Source: Streptomonospora litoralis
Lineage (GTDB): Bacteria > Actinomycetota > Actinomycetes > Streptosporangiales > Streptosporangiaceae
NCBI RefSeq assembly: GCF_004323735.1
Contig: NZ_CP036455.1
Coordinates: 5,265,101 to 5,329,100, forward strand
DNA: 64,000 bases
Direction: 5' to 3'
How positions within the stretch are numbered: the stretch's first letter is position 1; the number at the start of each line of letters is the position of its first letter. Shown here piece after piece: positions 16,484 to 23,834 of the stretch. Position numbers and translations under genes: made by a program. Under the pieces are notes generated by a model that saw nothing but the letters and a program-made list of their open reading frames with translations, did not search any database and had not been told where the DNA came from.

Positions 16484-17064
16484 TCAGCTCGGGGCGGTCC
16501 CGCGGACCGCCGCGTCCTGCTTGCCGCGCGCGACCGCCGCCCGCGGCGCCGACCCGCCCTGGATCTGGGAGGCCGGCCGCTGTATCCGCACGTCCTCGCG
16601 TCGAGAATGCGCCGGTCTCACCACGAGCGGGCCTGATTCCCTCCCGACCGACAAACGGCACACGATGTTGCGTTTTTATCCCAACCATCCGAACACCACA
16701 AGTGACCCGTTTCACACAACAATCACCCTATGTACACATATCCGGATTCGGTGACCGCGCAACGTGAAAACACGGAACTCGGGTTCATGTCAGTCGAAAC
16801 CGGACCGCCACCCCGACGCGGAGGCTCGCCCGACGCCCCACTTCAGCGGCCGACCGATCTGCGCGGCCCGCATTCGCGCACCCGGACCACATAATCGCGA
16901 CGTATACGAAACCGTTGCAAAAAATGACTCTTAGTAATCGCTACCGTCACGATATGCCATTGCGCATCCGTGGCCCCACGGGATACCAATAGCTGTCCTT
17001 TGCCCAGTAAAGCGAACTTGGCGGGCGGATATCGCATGGTCCGGACAGCAGGGTGCGGCCGATC
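16484..17064. promoter_or_regulatory. Divergent regulatory region of the secretion-like locus, locally AT-rich
   Basis: 581 bases without a convincing gene separate the minus-strand secretion operon from the plus-strand peptidase operon. Base composition falls sharply around 16660-16790 and 16890-17020 compared with the surroundings, as expected of promoters and regulator sites. TTGCAA with TAATCG near 16914-16940 and TTGTGG with ATAAAA on the minus strand near 16690 are weak promoter candidates. No clear long inverted repeat is present. Confidence 0.45.
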
Positions 17065-17682
17065 ATGAACGCGTTCATCACCGGCCCGCGGGAGAAGATC
17101 GTGGCGACGGGGATCATCCTCGCGCTGGTCGTCGCCGCGGTTCTGCTCTTCCGCCAACTCTCGCCGGGCGCAGACTCCGCCGGGGCCGCCGCCCCCGGTC
17201 AACCTCCTACGGAGACCGGCGAGGAGCAGGACGGCAGCGGACAGGGCGCCCGAGCCGACGTGCTGGAACTCCTTCCGCACTCGGCCGCGGAGGTGCGGAT
17301 CGCCGCGGACGCGGCCCGTGAGTTCGCGGCCGCCTACAGCGAACGCGTCGCCGGCGAGACCCCGCTGGACCGCCTGGAGCGCCTCGAACCGCTGGCCGCC
17401 GAGATCTTCGCCGACCGCCTGGAGACGCTGCTGCTGTCCACCCCGACGAGCGGCAGGCCGCAGGCACCGGTCGGCGACGTCGACGCCTCCCCCTCGGTCG
17501 CCGGCATCCGCACCATCGGCACCTCCTCGGTCATCTTCGTCGTGGACGTGACGACATCGCCCGGCGGCGGTGGCGACGGCCGGGAGGCCAGGGCCTCCTA
17601 CGCGGTGACCGTGGTGCCGGAGGGCGGGGAGTGGGCCGTCGCCGCCTTCCGTGAGGCGTCCGTGGGGAACGGGCCGCGATGA
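17065..17682 (+). CDS. Single-pass protein with possible VirB8/NTF2-like outer domain
   Basis: About 205 residues. A membrane helix lies near the N-terminus (IVATGIILALVVAAVLLF), then a Pro/Gly/Glu linker, then a compact domain with a helix (EFAAAYSERVAG) and strands ending in GGEWAVAAF. This arrangement, one inner-membrane helix plus an NTF2-like outer domain, is that of VirB8/TcpC-type proteins; the fold is inferred from pattern only. ATG 17065 has AGGG about eleven bases upstream; a GTG at 17053 is an alternative. The stop overlaps the next start as ATGA, so it is translationally coupled to the peptidoglycan hydrolase gene. Confidence 0.55.
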   Translation: MNAFITGPREKIVATGIILALVVAAVLLFRQLSPGADSAGAAAPGQPPTETGEEQDGSGQGARADVLELLPHSAAEVRIAADAAREFAAAYSERVAGETPLDRLERLEPLAAEIFADRLETLLLSTPTSGRPQAPVGDVDASPSVAGIRTIGTSSVIFVVDVTTSPGGGGDGREARASYAVTVVPEGGEWAVAAFREASVGNGPR

Positions 17683-19181
17683 GCAGTCCCCGCCACCCCG
17701 GCCTCGCCGCTCGCATGTCCGCCCGCCTGGCGGCCCGGCTGCAGCGCCTGCGGGCGGAGCGCCGTCCGCGCGGCGACCGCGGAGCCGCGACCGCGCGCGT
17801 CGCCGGGGGCGCCTCCGCTCTGCTGGTCATGGGCACGGTCGGGTTCATCGCCACATCGTGTGAGGGCGGCACCCCCTTCGGCGAGCCCGCCTCCACCGTC
17901 GACACCGTCGGGGCGTCGGGCCAAGGGATCTCGCCCAGCGTCTCCTCCGACAACGTCGCCACCATCGACGCGCACGGCGAGCCGGGTGCCGGTTCGACCG
18001 CGACGGTGCCGATGGACATCCCCGAGGACGTCCTGGAGGCGCAGCGGTACGCCGCCGACGCCTACGACGTGCCATGGGAGATCATCGCCGCCATCGCGGC
18101 CAAGGAGACCCACAGCGGCAAGTACCTGGCCGAGGAGGTGCCCGACTGGGACTCCGGAGTGCTGCCGGGAACCCGCAACCCCTACGGCGCCGCCGGGATC
18201 ATGCAGTTCGGCGTACTCGACCCGGAAACCGGCGAAGAGGGCGGGCCTCGGGGCAACGCGGCCAACGCCTGGGGCGGGATGCCCGTGGAGGACGTCGAGG
18301 ACCGGGAGCGCCACTACGAGGTCGGCGAGGTTCCCAGCGAGCCCGGGGTTTGGGACTACTTCGGCATCGACGGCAACGGCGACGGAACGGTCAACGTCTG
18401 GGACCCGTGGGACAACATCGTCTCCGCCACGTTCAAACTCGCCTACTTCCGCGGCATCGCCGAGAACCACCGCGGCTCCGGCGCCGTCGCCGACTGCTGG
18501 AACGAGGCGGGGCTGAGCGACCCGCTGGACTGCGCGGTCTACCGGCACAACCCGGCCTCGTGGTACGTCCACCAGGTCCGCGACCTCGCCGCGCTTTATG
18601 CCGACTCCGACGAGTACGAGGCGATGCCGGCGCTGAACATCTCCCCGGCGGCCGCGTTCTCCTCCGTCGACGGACAGCAGTGCGGCGACGCCGAGAACGC
18701 CGCCTACCAGGCGCCGTGGGGGCTCTCCGGCGCCGTCGGCGAGGCGCACGAGGCGGCGGTGCAGTACGCACACAGCCAGGTCGGCAAACCCTACGAATGG
18801 GGAGCCGAAGGACCGGGCACCTTCGACTGCTCCGGGCTGACCATGGCCGCGTGGAACGCCGCCGGAGTGTCGATCCCACGAGTCACGACGGGCCAGTGGA
18901 ACCCGGACGATCCCGGATACGGCAGCGCCACGGCCATACGCGTGCTCGAAGGCGAGTTACGCGTGTCCGAGCTCCGCCCCGGCGACCTGATCCTGTTCCA
19001 CACCATCGAGCACCACGCCAGCCCCTCGCACGTGGGGCTCTACATCGGCGACGGCCAGATGGTCGACGCCGGGAACTCGGCGGTCGGCGTCCGCAAAGGC
19101 CCCCTGGACACCTCGAAGTGGCGTTCGGTGTTCGTCGGCGCCATACGGATCGTCCCGGACTCGGAGGCGGTCGAGGCATGA
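17679..19181 (+). CDS. Fused lytic transglycosylase and NlpC/P60 endopeptidase
   Basis: 500 residues. A basic N-terminus precedes one membrane/signal segment (about 41-60). Residues 114-310 form a lysozyme-like transglycosylase domain with the probable catalytic Glu143 in AAKETHSG and an AAGIMQF block; residues 350-495 form an NlpC/P60 cysteine peptidase with Cys384 in DCSGL and His451 in SHVGLYIG. Such bifunctional enzymes open the peptidoglycan for type IV secretion machines (VirB1-like role). ATG 17679 overlaps the preceding stop. The protein is likely held in or exported across the membrane. Motifs for both activities are intact. Confidence 0.85.
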   Translation: MSSPRHPGLAARMSARLAARLQRLRAERRPRGDRGAATARVAGGASALLVMGTVGFIATSCEGGTPFGEPASTVDTVGASGQGISPSVSSDNVATIDAHGEPGAGSTATVPMDIPEDVLEAQRYAADAYDVPWEIIAAIAAKETHSGKYLAEEVPDWDSGVLPGTRNPYGAAGIMQFGVLDPETGEEGGPRGNAANAWGGMPVEDVEDRERHYEVGEVPSEPGVWDYFGIDGNGDGTVNVWDPWDNIVSATFKLAYFRGIAENHRGSGAVADCWNEAGLSDPLDCAVYRHNPASWYVHQVRDLAALYADSDEYEAMPALNISPAAAFSSVDGQQCGDAENAAYQAPWGLSGAVGEAHEAAVQYAHSQVGKPYEWGAEGPGTFDCSGLTMAAWNAAGVSIPRVTTGQWNPDDPGYGSATAIRVLEGELRVSELRPGDLILFHTIEHHASPSHVGLYIGDGQMVDAGNSAVGVRKGPLDTSKWRSVFVGAIRIVPDSEAVEA

Positions 19182-19243
19182 CGGGGACTGCTGAGCGGAC
19201 AAGCGGACGCGAAAGTGCGGCGGACACGCCGCCGGAGAGTTAG
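19178..19243 (+). CDS. Possible 21-residue peptide in the hydrolase operon
   Basis: A short frame starts with an ATG that overlaps the hydrolase stop as ATGA and encodes 21 hydrophilic residues (Thr, Ser, Arg, Glu). Its stop sits inside the TTAGGAG that forms the ribosome site of the next gene, so its translation could couple the two neighbours. No homology recognised; it may be only a translational bridge. Confidence 0.3.
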   Translation: MTGTAERTSGRESAADTPPES

Positions 19244-19252
19244 GAGTCGATC

Positions 19253-19675
19253 ATGCCGTTGCCGGCACTGGCCGTGGCCGCTCTGGGCGCCGCCGGCGGC
19301 TCACTGGCGCTGGGGGCCGCGAAGGCGGGCGTCAAGGTGGGCGCGAAGTTCCTCGGCAGCAAGGCGAGCGGCTGGCTCGCCCAGCGCGGCTGGGGACGCG
19401 CGGCCATGACGGTCGCGCGGCTGACGGGCAACGGCGCGGCAGCGGCGGCGGGCGCCGCCGGAACCCTCGCCAAGCTGGGCGCGGGCGCGTTGGCGCTCGC
19501 CGCGAAGGCGGGCTCGGTGATCGGCGGAGGTTTGGGCGCCGCCCTGGGCGGAGCGTTCAGCCTGCTCAGCTCGATCGCCTCGACGGTGTCCGCCGGCGGT
19601 GCGGCGCAGGGGTCGGGAATGCACAGCCTCGGCAGTGCGGTGGGGGTGCGGAGCCTGGGCGGCAAAACCGCATGA
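19253..19675 (+). CDS. Ala/Gly-rich hydrophobic protein of the secretion-like locus
   Basis: 140 residues, almost entirely small and hydrophobic (Ala, Gly, Leu, Val), with three or four potential membrane or amphipathic segments separated by Lys/Arg (AKAGVKVGAKFLGSKAS, GWGRAAMTVARL). No known family. ATG 19253 has TTAGGAG nine bases upstream. A perfect 38-base palindrome starts three bases after the stop. A small membrane component of the secretion apparatus, or a peptide-like pore former, are possibilities; neither is supported by a motif. Confidence 0.55.
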   Translation: MPLPALAVAALGAAGGSLALGAAKAGVKVGAKFLGSKASGWLAQRGWGRAAMTVARLTGNGAAAAAGAAGTLAKLGAGALALAAKAGSVIGGGLGAALGGAFSLLSSIASTVSAGGAAQGSGMHSLGSAVGVRSLGGKTA

Positions 19676-19678
19676 CTC

Positions 19679-19716
19679 CGCCCGTTGCGGCGCCCGCGCG
19701 GGCGCCGCAACGGGCG
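19679..19716 (+). terminator. Perfect 38-base palindrome after the Ala/Gly-rich gene
   Basis: The two 18-base arms at 19679-19696 and 19699-19716 are exact reverse complements around a CG centre, so the RNA would form an extremely stable hairpin three bases after the stop codon at 19675. There is no T-run, as is common for high-GC actinobacterial terminators. It may also act as an mRNA 3'-stabiliser that attenuates expression of the downstream genes, which are on the same strand. Confidence 0.6.
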
Positions 19717-19820
19717 CTTACCTCGCTGTCAGACCCCCGCGTCCGGCGGGCGCCGTCACGTTCTCCCGTTCTCCCGTTCGCCGCGTCGGCGAGCCAGCTA
19801 TCCCCGGCAGGGCCGCAACC

Positions 19821-20429
19821 GTGAGACACTCCCTTCTCCCGCAGCGCAACGCGGTCGTCGTCGTGCTGATCGTCGGCGTGCTGATCGGCGCCCTGCTCGC
19901 CCTCGGTAACGCTCTTCAGGGCGGGAATTGGGGCGAATCAGCGGGCGAGGGCGGTGAGAGCGGCAGCGGCGACGCTTCCGGCGACTATCCGCCGTTCACC
20001 GAGGCGCTGCCCGTCGGCGCCGACGACTACGGTCGCGCGGCGGCGGTGGCGCTGCGGCACGCCCGGAGCTACGGAGACTTCGCACCCGGCCGGTCCGCCG
20101 AGGCGTACCGCGCGCACATCCGCGACGCCGCCGCGCTGGCCGACGTGCCCGGCGGCGTCGCCCTCGTCCCCGCGGACTCCGCGTACGGCCGGCTGACCGA
20201 CCAGGGCGTCGCCACCCGCGGCCGGGCGGAGGTGACGGGCATCGAGTACCTCGGCGCGCGGTCCATCGAGTTGGGCGTCGCGATCACCGCCGTCGCCGAG
20301 GACGACCCCTCGTCTGCACTCGACCTGGACCGACATTCGCTGCTGCTCGTCGAGGAGGAGGGGGCCTGGGCGGTGGCCTCGACCGGGCGGCCGCGCGGAG
20401 GCGGCACCGCCCCTCCGGCCGACGGCTGA
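19821..20429 (+). CDS. Single-pass protein with possible VirB8/NTF2-like outer domain, second copy
   Basis: 202 residues starting at GTG 19821 with GGCAGGG about nine bases upstream. One membrane helix (VVVVLIVGVLIGALLALG), a Gly/Ser/Glu linker, then a domain with helix (AAAVALRHARSYGDF) and strands ending in EEGAWAVAST. The same order, and the same closing GxWAVA motif, appear in the product of 17065-17682, so the two are probably distant paralogues. Upstream extension of the frame would run into the palindrome at 19679-19716 and is unlikely. A VirB8-like periplasmic adaptor is the working guess. Confidence 0.55.
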   Translation: MRHSLLPQRNAVVVVLIVGVLIGALLALGNALQGGNWGESAGEGGESGSGDASGDYPPFTEALPVGADDYGRAAAVALRHARSYGDFAPGRSAEAYRAHIRDAAALADVPGGVALVPADSAYGRLTDQGVATRGRAEVTGIEYLGARSIELGVAITAVAEDDPSSALDLDRHSLLLVEEEGAWAVASTGRPRGGGTAPPADG

Positions 20430-20442
20430 AAGGGAGCCGACG

Positions 20443-21120
20443 ATGTCCGCACATCTGCTCGGGCGGCTGCGTGCGCGCCTGCTCGGCCGCGGCGACCGCG
20501 GTGAAATCGAAGGCTCCGCGGACTTCGCCGTCGGCGGGCTGTCGCTGTCGCTGGGCGGCATCGTCAGCTTCGCGGTGGTCCACGCGGTTTTGGGCGGCCC
20601 GGGTAACGGCGAGGGCGCCGCGCAGAACACCTCCTTCGACGCTTCGGCCGTCAGCGGGCAGTGCCAGGGGCGACAGGCCGCGACCGCCGAGGAGTACCCG
20701 AACGGCCAGATCCCCACCGAGGCGCTGTGCGAGCTGCACCAGGAGGGGGAGTACCTGCGTGCCGACGCGGCGGCGGGCTTCCTGGCGCTGAACGAGGCGT
20801 ACGAGGAGCGTTTCGGCTCCGGGATCTGCGTGACGGACGCCTACCGCTCCCTGGCCGACCAGCACCGGCTCTACGACGCGTACCAGAGCGGCACCGGCAA
20901 CCTCGCCGCGGTACCGGGCACGAGCAATCACGGGTGGGGGCTCGCGGTCGACCTGTGCGGCGGAGTCAACCGGTTCGGCACCGAGCAGCACGAGTGGATG
21001 CGGGCCAACAGCCAGGAGTTCGGCTGGTTCCACCCGGCCTGGGCACAGCAGGGGAGCAGTTCCGCGGAGGCCTGGCACTGGGAGTACTCGGTCGAGGGGC
21101 CGGAGGCCGTCGCGGCCTGA
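20443..21120 (+). CDS. M15 family D-alanyl-D-alanine carboxypeptidase (VanY-like)
   Basis: 225 residues. A short basic N-terminus and one membrane segment (about 28-50) are followed by the zinc peptidase domain: SNHGWGLAVD at 161-170 (zinc ligands His163 and Asp170) and EAWHWE at 209-214 (catalytic Glu209, ligand His212). M15 enzymes trim peptidoglycan stem peptides. ATG 20443 has AGGGAG upstream. Together with the transglycosylase-P60 enzyme it gives the locus three wall-cleaving activities, consistent with a machine that crosses a thick wall. It ends the plus-strand secretion operon. Confidence 0.85.
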   Translation: MSAHLLGRLRARLLGRGDRGEIEGSADFAVGGLSLSLGGIVSFAVVHAVLGGPGNGEGAAQNTSFDASAVSGQCQGRQAATAEEYPNGQIPTEALCELHQEGEYLRADAAAGFLALNEAYEERFGSGICVTDAYRSLADQHRLYDAYQSGTGNLAAVPGTSNHGWGLAVDLCGGVNRFGTEQHEWMRANSQEFGWFHPAWAQQGSSSAEAWHWEYSVEGPEAVAA

Positions 21121-21219
21121 TCGGCCCGGTCGGCGGCCACCGCCGCACCCGCACGAGTAGGGGCTTCGCGGGCTGCGACCCACCCGCGGGACGGGCCCGT
21201 GCCGGTTGCCGGTAGCGTA

Positions 21220-21235
21220 CATACCGACCGGTATG
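21220..21235. promoter_or_regulatory. Candidate TetR-type operator upstream of the thioesterase operon
   Basis: CATACC and GGTATG form a 6-4-6 inverted repeat with spacer GACC. It lies about 50 bases before the chosen thioesterase start. The pattern resembles operators of TetR-family regulators, and a TetR gene follows the two enzyme genes (23110-23730). Binding is inferred. Confidence 0.5.
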
Positions 21236-21283
21236 CAGAGCGGGGGCACAGACCCGAGGACCCGACGGAGACGGGGGTGGCCG

Positions 21284-21742
21284 GTGGACGCGGCCCGTAT
21301 GGACAGATCACCCGGCGGCGGCGATCGGCCCGACTACGCCCACTGGATGGAGATCCCCACCCGGTGGGCCGACAACGACGCCTACGGCCACATGAACAAC
21401 ACCGTCCACTACGAGTTCATGGACACGGCCATCAACACCTGGCTGGTCGAGCAGGGCGGGCTGGACTACCGCGGCGGGGCCGTCATCGGCCTGTGCGTGG
21501 AGTCGCAGTGCTCCTACACCGCCGAGATCGCGTTCCCCGAGGTGCTCGCGGTCGGGCTCTCGGTATCGCACCTGGGCAACTCCTCGGTGCACTACGCAGT
21601 CGGCCTCTACCGGCGCGACCGGACCACCGAGGTGGCCGAGGGGCGGTTCGTGCACGTTTTCTGCGACCGCGAGACGCGCCGCCCGGTGCCCGTCGACGGG
21701 CGGCTGCGCACCGCCCTGGAGAAGCTGCGGAGGAGTCCGTGA
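21284..21742 (+). CDS. Acyl-CoA thioesterase, 4HBT hot-dog family
   Basis: About 152 residues. The hot-dog thioesterase signature is present: TRWADNDAYGHMNNTVHYEF, with the Asp-x-x-x-H-x-N active-site pattern of 4-hydroxybenzoyl-CoA thioesterase relatives, followed by the central helix and strands (AVIGLCVESQCSYTAEIAFP). It would hydrolyse an acyl-CoA to free acid. GTG 21284 (GGAG 13 bases upstream) or ATG 21299 are the plausible starts; an ATG further up would place the operator inside the gene. The stop overlaps the next gene's GTG start, so it is coupled to the alcohol dehydrogenase. Confidence 0.8.
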   Translation: MDAARMDRSPGGGDRPDYAHWMEIPTRWADNDAYGHMNNTVHYEFMDTAINTWLVEQGGLDYRGGAVIGLCVESQCSYTAEIAFPEVLAVGLSVSHLGNSSVHYAVGLYRRDRTTEVAEGRFVHVFCDRETRRPVPVDGRLRTALEKLRRSP

Positions 21743-22884
21743 ACACCCCAGCCCCCAAAGCCGTACGCGCCGCCGTCCTGGAGGAGATCGGCGCCGCGGC
21801 CCCCTACGCCCACTCGCGTCCGCTGCGGGTGCGGGAACTGGCCCTGGCGCCTCCCGGCCCCGGCGAACTGCTGGTCCGCGTCCGCGCGGCCGGCCTGTGC
21901 CACTCCGACCTGTCCGTGGTCAACGGCGACCGGCCGCGCCCGGTGCCGATGGTGCTGGGCCACGAGGCGGCCGGCGAGGTCGTCGGACTGGGGCCGGGCA
22001 CGCAGGACCGGTTCGCGTCCGGCGACCACGTGGTGCTCTACTTCGTCGCCCCGTGCGGCGGCTGCCCCCGCTGCCTGGAGGGGCGGCCCGCACTGTGCGT
22101 TCGCGGCGCGGCCGCCAACAACGCCGGAGACCTGGTCGGCGGCGGTCGCCGCTGGCGCGACGCCGACGGCACTCGGCCCGCCCACCACCTGGGCGTGTCC
22201 GCGTTCGCCGAGTACGCCGTCGTCTCGGCCGACTCCGCGGTGCGGGTGGACGCCGACCTGCCCTTCGAGGTCGCCGCGCTGTTCGGCTGCGCGGTGCTGA
22301 CGGGCGTCGGCGCGGCACTCCGGGCCGCCGAGGTCCGGCCGGGCGAGCGTGTGGCCGTATTCGGCTTGGGCGGTGTGGGCCTCTCGGCGCTGCTGGGGAC
22401 CCGGGTCGCGGGCGCCGCGCAGGTCGTCGGCGTCGACCCGGTCGCGGCGAAACGGGAGCTGGCGGGCCGGCTGGGAGCGACGGAGGCCGTCCCGGGCGGG
22501 CCGGACGCGGTGGCGCAGGTGCGGGAGCTGACCGGCGGCGGCGCCGACAAGGTCGTCGACACCACCGGCAACGCCGACGTGCTGGCGCAGGCGTACCTGG
22601 CCACCCGGCCCGGCGGTACGACGGTGACCGTCGGGCTGCCGCACCCCGACCGGCACGTGTCGATCCCCGCCGTCACCCTGGCGGCCCAGGAGCGGACGCT
22701 GCGCGGCAGCTACCTCGGCTCCGGGGTCCCGGCCCGCGACATCCCCGCCTACATCGCCCTGTACCGCCGCGGGATGCTGCCGGTGACCGAACTGCTGTCG
22801 GGACGCCTCGGGCTGGCAGACGTCAACGAAGGGTTCGACCGCCTGGCCTCGGGAGAGGCGGTACGCCAGGTGGTCGAGCTCTAG
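21739..22884 (+). CDS. Zinc-dependent alcohol dehydrogenase (MDR superfamily)
   Basis: 381 residues from GTG 21739, which overlaps the thioesterase stop and has AGGAG upstream. Visible motifs: catalytic zinc Cys in AAGLCHSD, GHEAAGEV, structural zinc cysteines in CGGCPRCLEGRPALC, and the nucleotide-binding GLGGVG. Oxidises an alcohol or reduces an aldehyde with NAD(P). Pairing with a thioesterase and a TetR regulator suggests a small lipid or xenobiotic catabolic unit; the substrate cannot be told from sequence. Confidence 0.85.
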   Translation: MNTPAPKAVRAAVLEEIGAAAPYAHSRPLRVRELALAPPGPGELLVRVRAAGLCHSDLSVVNGDRPRPVPMVLGHEAAGEVVGLGPGTQDRFASGDHVVLYFVAPCGGCPRCLEGRPALCVRGAAANNAGDLVGGGRRWRDADGTRPAHHLGVSAFAEYAVVSADSAVRVDADLPFEVAALFGCAVLTGVGAALRAAEVRPGERVAVFGLGGVGLSALLGTRVAGAAQVVGVDPVAAKRELAGRLGATEAVPGGPDAVAQVRELTGGGADKVVDTTGNADVLAQAYLATRPGGTTVTVGLPHPDRHVSIPAVTLAAQERTLRGSYLGSGVPARDIPAYIALYRRGMLPVTELLSGRLGLADVNEGFDRLASGEAVRQVVEL

Positions 22885-23109
22885 CCCGCATTGTAGGGCG
22901 GCTGCGGATCGTACTCCGTGACGAGCTGGCTCGTCTTTCCAACCTTTTCTGCCATCACTCGCGCTGCACGTCGCTGCTGTTGTGCCCGCGCAGCAGCGGA
23001 TCCAGGTTCGGGGTTCGCTACGGTGGAGGCGCTCGGAGGCGCTGCCCGGGGCCGTCGTGCCGCCGGGATTCCCCCGGCCCCCATCCCCTACGGAGGCGGA
23101 AAGGCACGC

Positions 23110-23730
23110 ATGGCACGCAAGGCGGGGACGCACACGGCCGGGCGCGGCGGCGGTGCGTGGCGGTGGAGCCGCACCGCTCACACCCGCCGCGTCCTGCTGG
23201 AGGCCGCGCGCGAGGTGTTCACCGAGAAGGGCTTCGCCGAGGCCGGGGTCGCCGATGTGGTGGAGCGGGCGCAGTCCAGCGTCGGCAGCCTCTACCACCA
23301 CTTCGGCGGCAAGACCGAGCTGTTCCTGGCGCTGTGGGAGGACCAGCAGGCCGCCGACGAGGAGCAGGCGTCCGGCGCCGTGGCCCGTGCCCGCGCGGCC
23401 GGGGAGGAGGACCCGGTCGAGCTGTTCATCGCGGGGGCACGCGCATTCCTGGAGGGGTCCTGGCAGCGCCGCGGCGTCGGTCTGCTGCTGCTCACCGGCG
23501 ACGGGCCGCCCGGGTTCGACGTGCTGCGCCGCGGCCGCAGCCGGGAGTGGGTGCGGCAGAACGCGGTACTGCTGCAGGCGGGCGAGTCGGCGGAAGAGCG
23601 GCTCGCGGTCAGCGTGCTCACCGCGGCCATCGGCGAGGCGCGGCGCGAGATCGTCGTCGCCGAGTCCGCCGAGGAGGCGGAGCGGATCACCGAGGCCGCC
23701 ATCGGGCTGATCCGGCGCCTGAGCGCGTGA
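23110..23730 (+). CDS. TetR/AcrR family transcriptional regulator
   Basis: 206 residues. The N-terminal helix-turn-helix (about residues 24-70) is typical: RRVLLEAAREVFTEKGFAEA, then VADVVERAQSSVGSLYHHFG and KTELFLALW. The C-terminal ligand domain is not assignable. ATG 23110 has GGAAAGG upstream. It is probably the local repressor of the thioesterase/dehydrogenase unit through the inverted repeat at 21220-21235, inferred from proximity. A large hairpin begins directly after its stop. Confidence 0.85.
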   Translation: MARKAGTHTAGRGGGAWRWSRTAHTRRVLLEAAREVFTEKGFAEAGVADVVERAQSSVGSLYHHFGGKTELFLALWEDQQAADEEQASGAVARARAAGEEDPVELFIAGARAFLEGSWQRRGVGLLLLTGDGPPGFDVLRRGRSREWVRQNAVLLQAGESAEERLAVSVLTAAIGEARREIVVAESAEEAERITEAAIGLIRRLSA

Positions 23731-23785
23731 GGCCGCCGCCGGTAGCGCACCAGGTCCTTGAGGGACGTGCGCTCCGGTGGCGGCC
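23731..23785. terminator. Long stem-loop between convergent tetR and ABC permease genes
   Basis: Left arm 23731-23750 pairs with right arm 23767-23785: twelve outer pairs with one mismatch, a one-base bulge, then seven perfect pairs (AGCGCAC/GTGCGCT) and a small inner GTCC/GGAC stem. It starts at the base after the tetR stop. No T-run, as usual in high-GC actinobacteria. Likely a bidirectional terminator. Confidence 0.7.
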
Positions 23786-23797
23786 GAACGGGCCGGA

Positions 23798-23824
23798 GCG
23801 CCCCGGGAGGAAGGACCGGGGCGC
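23798..23824 (-). terminator. Hairpin downstream of the ABC permease gene
   Basis: GCGCCCCGG (23798-23806) and CCGGGGCGC (23816-23824) are perfect complements around a nine-base loop, ten bases past the permease stop on the minus strand. It backs up the larger hairpin at 23731-23785. Confidence 0.55.
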
Positions 23825-23834
23825 CCCGGCGGGA

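Noticed and set aside
22921-22934. ACGAGC/GCTCGT inverted repeat after the dehydrogenase gene
   Set aside because: Only six pairs with a two-base centre and no conserved context; too weak to call a terminator or operator.
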